A DNA stretch of 64,000 nucleotides from Carya illinoinensis. Its lineage: Eukaryota; Streptophyta; Magnoliopsida; Fagales; Juglandaceae. Both the position numbers and the translations under genes were made by a program. The notes under the pieces were generated by a model, which was not told the DNA's origin, did no database searches, and worked only from the letters and a program-made list of their open reading frames with translations. Shown piece by piece: positions 62,355 to 64,000 of this stretch. Positions within the stretch are counted from its first letter, which is position 1. Each line of letters opens with the position of its first letter. The DNA lies in NCBI RefSeq assembly GCF_018687715.1, contig NC_056754.1, positions 16,544,001-16,608,000 on the forward strand, read 5' to 3'.

Positions 62355-63308
62355 GTCTAAGCAGAATCTAAATCGATGCTCTTTTCGTTAACGAAGAGGA
62401 AGTGATTATTCCGTAGAGAAAGTGAGAAGAAGATGAGGAGGAGAGCAGGGGATACAGGAGGCCTTCCGGCCGGCATGGTTTTTGGACGTATGGTAAAGGA
62501 GAAGGGGAAAGATGAAGAGCATACAGAGTTGTTTGCGGCTGCTCTCCATTACCAACGCTTGGACTGCCTTCTCAAAGAAGTTAGCGGCATTGGAGAGAAA
62601 TTTATAATTTTATACAGTCGTCGGTTTCTTCCACAGTTTTGGCGGGTAATGCATTGGATTTATGGCCTATATGAATGATACGACGGATGCATGCGTTCAA
62701 AGCAGTGTTACACAAAATTCTCAGAAATTATATGAATAATAAATTTAGAAAAATGGACACCTGATATTCATGTATCAAAGAAAATATATAATAAACTTTC
62801 AAAAAAAATATAAAACCCCATATCTAAGGTGGAAATAAATTAAATTTCTTTTTATTTTCAAAATTATTCTGTGACTGTCATATTAATATTTCTTCTGAAT
62901 TTTAAATGAAAATCCCATCAGGAGACTATTACCCTTAGATAAAATAATATTTACAATCACGAGTATACAAACATCGTGCATTCATTTTGAAAATTCATTT
63001 TGCAAACCCGGTGACCATGTTTAAAATGTGTAACCTCGTTCATTTCTTTGAACTTCTCCTTTCACTGACTTACAACTTGACCCTGCATTTGCCACATCAC
63101 TTTTTCTTTTTTTCTTTTTTTTATTATCGGATTTAAATTATTGCAATGACATGATTTGATTTGTAATAATAGTTTAAAACTAAAATTTTTGGCGATTATA
63201 AACTCAATAAACAAGTAGAATTATCAAGATATGCAGCAGCTTCAACATCTCCAACAACATAAGACTCTTGACCGAACAGAAATTACAGAAAGTAGATCAT
63301 TTATCCTT
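62355..63308. other. Upstream region of the kinase gene and intergenic space
   Basis: The first 100 bases are purine-rich, with GAAGAAGATGAGGAGGAGAG on the plus strand, and probably form the kinase 5' leader. An open frame at 62433-62678 on the plus strand lacks domains. The rest is AT-rich with nothing recognised. Confidence 0.5.
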
Positions 63309-63695
63309 TCAGTATGGAAAGTCATGACCACCTGGACTATCTGCATGCATATCCATGCAGTCATTTGAGCTTGCGGAGTTGGTATCCCGGTTTTGGAGAT
63401 GACAATAGTTTGTCTCACTATTCGGAGGTCCTTGTGAAGCCCCTTGTGCGAGATGATAAGACTGAATGCTCCTTCGAACTGGGCTGGAGAGAGCATTAGA
63501 GAAAACAGAGTTCTTAGCTTGATTATCGGATTGCCCGGAACGAACTCCCTGACCAACAGTTGCTATATTCACAAAGGGACTGGAAGAGACAGGGGCACCC
63601 ATACTAGTCAGGTGCATTGCATTCTGGGCGTGCTGGTTTTGAAATGGAAGCCTAGGGGACATTGGGGGCTCATCTGCTCCATATTCAAGCTCATT
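63309..63695 (-). CDS. Last exon of an unidentified gene (partial)
   Basis: A 387-base terminal exon on the minus strand follows a good TTTCTGGCAG acceptor and ends in TGA. Its 128 residues start NELEYGADEPPMSPRLPF and are rich in serine, asparagine and glutamine, with SNALSSPVRRSIQSYHLAQG and a C-terminal MDMHADSPGGHDFPY. The composition and conserved-looking words suggest a real plant regulatory or scaffold protein tail. I do not recognise the family. The remainder of the gene lies beyond the right edge. Confidence 0.65.
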   Translation of the reverse strand, partial: NELEYGADEPPMSPRLPFQNQHAQNAMHLTSMGAPVSSSPFVNIATVGQGVRSGQSDNQAKNSVFSNALSSPVRRSIQSYHLAQGASQGPPNSETNYCHLQNRDTNSASSNDCMDMHADSPGGHDFPY

Positions 63696-64000
63696 CTGCC
63701 AGAAACAATTGAAAATATATCAAGAACATCAAATTAATCCATCGTCACATGCAGTACAAGCATTCAACATGGACACGTCTCATATAAAACTCATGATCAA
63801 TATCACGTAGATATATCTCATTCCATTTCATGAACTCAACTCGCAATCATTACTGTAAATCCCACGTTATATAATTACAATGAGCTCCATATGTCATACC
63901 ATGCATCTAAATGTCCAGCGTAACTTACGTTTCTCAGAGATGAAAGGTGATAATCATATTATCCAATTTATACACCACCTGATTGGATGGATACAAGGTA

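Noticed and set aside
62433..62678. 81-codon plus-strand frame upstream of the kinase
   Set aside because: It overlaps the likely kinase leader and promoter on the other strand and has no domain.

Overview
This window looks like nuclear DNA of a woody eudicot. The genes have many introns, the intergenic DNA is AT-rich, there are plant-specific gene families (RGF/GLV peptides, DUF3511), and several MITE families, tRNA-derived SINEs, hAT relics, a Ty3/gypsy chromovirus and an endogenous pararetrovirus are present. The SINE and MITE consensus types remind me of Fagales (walnut, hickory, oak or chestnut relatives). That placement is an inference from memory, not a search result.

Layout. (1) 1979-6689, plus strand: a ten-exon UBP27-type ubiquitin-specific protease with an N-terminal membrane segment. 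(2) 7.1-23.4 kb: a repeat-rich region holding two small genes on the minus strand, 9830-10164 and 15929-16275. Both encode precursors of RGF/GLV/CLEL-type secreted peptides, with conserved 13-residue C-terminal motifs beginning DYTP and ending KPPIHN. They are a tandem duplicate pair with the same two-exon structure. A 128-bp CACTA-like fold-back MITE, a 33-base G run and a long GA tract lie between them. (3) 23370-28725: a dead Ty3/gypsy chromovirus on the minus strand, with both LTRs and an AAGAG target duplication, and with a reversed piece of its own LTR inside. (4) 29266-39522, plus strand: a twelve-exon EME1 gene (the partner of MUS81 endonuclease), with a probable GC-AG intron and two inverted SINEs around exon 11.

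(5) 42.4-54.4 kb: a transposon and viral graveyard. An endogenous Caulimoviridae-like sequence has its movement-protein and coat-protein start on the plus strand (42.4-44.2 kb), and its coat-protein end, protease and reverse transcriptase on the minus strand (about 51.1 down to 48.6 kb). This arrangement suggests an inversion inside the virus. A perfect hAT MITE (47794-48597), a decayed hAT transposase gene (51.6-53.8 kb) and a GC-rich block (46.26-47.47 kb) share the region. (6) 55953-56309, plus strand: a DUF3511 protein. (7) 57693-62354, minus strand: a seven-exon CDK-like kinase of the N-myristoylated At1g54610 type. It is intact except for exon 2, which carries a stop codon and a 5-base deletion. 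(8) 63309-63695, minus strand: the last exon of a gene that continues beyond the window.

No operon-like or pathway cluster is evident. The working genes are ordinary housekeeping, DNA-repair, signalling and peptide-hormone loci separated by transposable-element debris. Exon borders were placed by reading GT/AG sites and checking phase by hand; the totals close in frame for every multi-exon gene except the damaged kinase exon.
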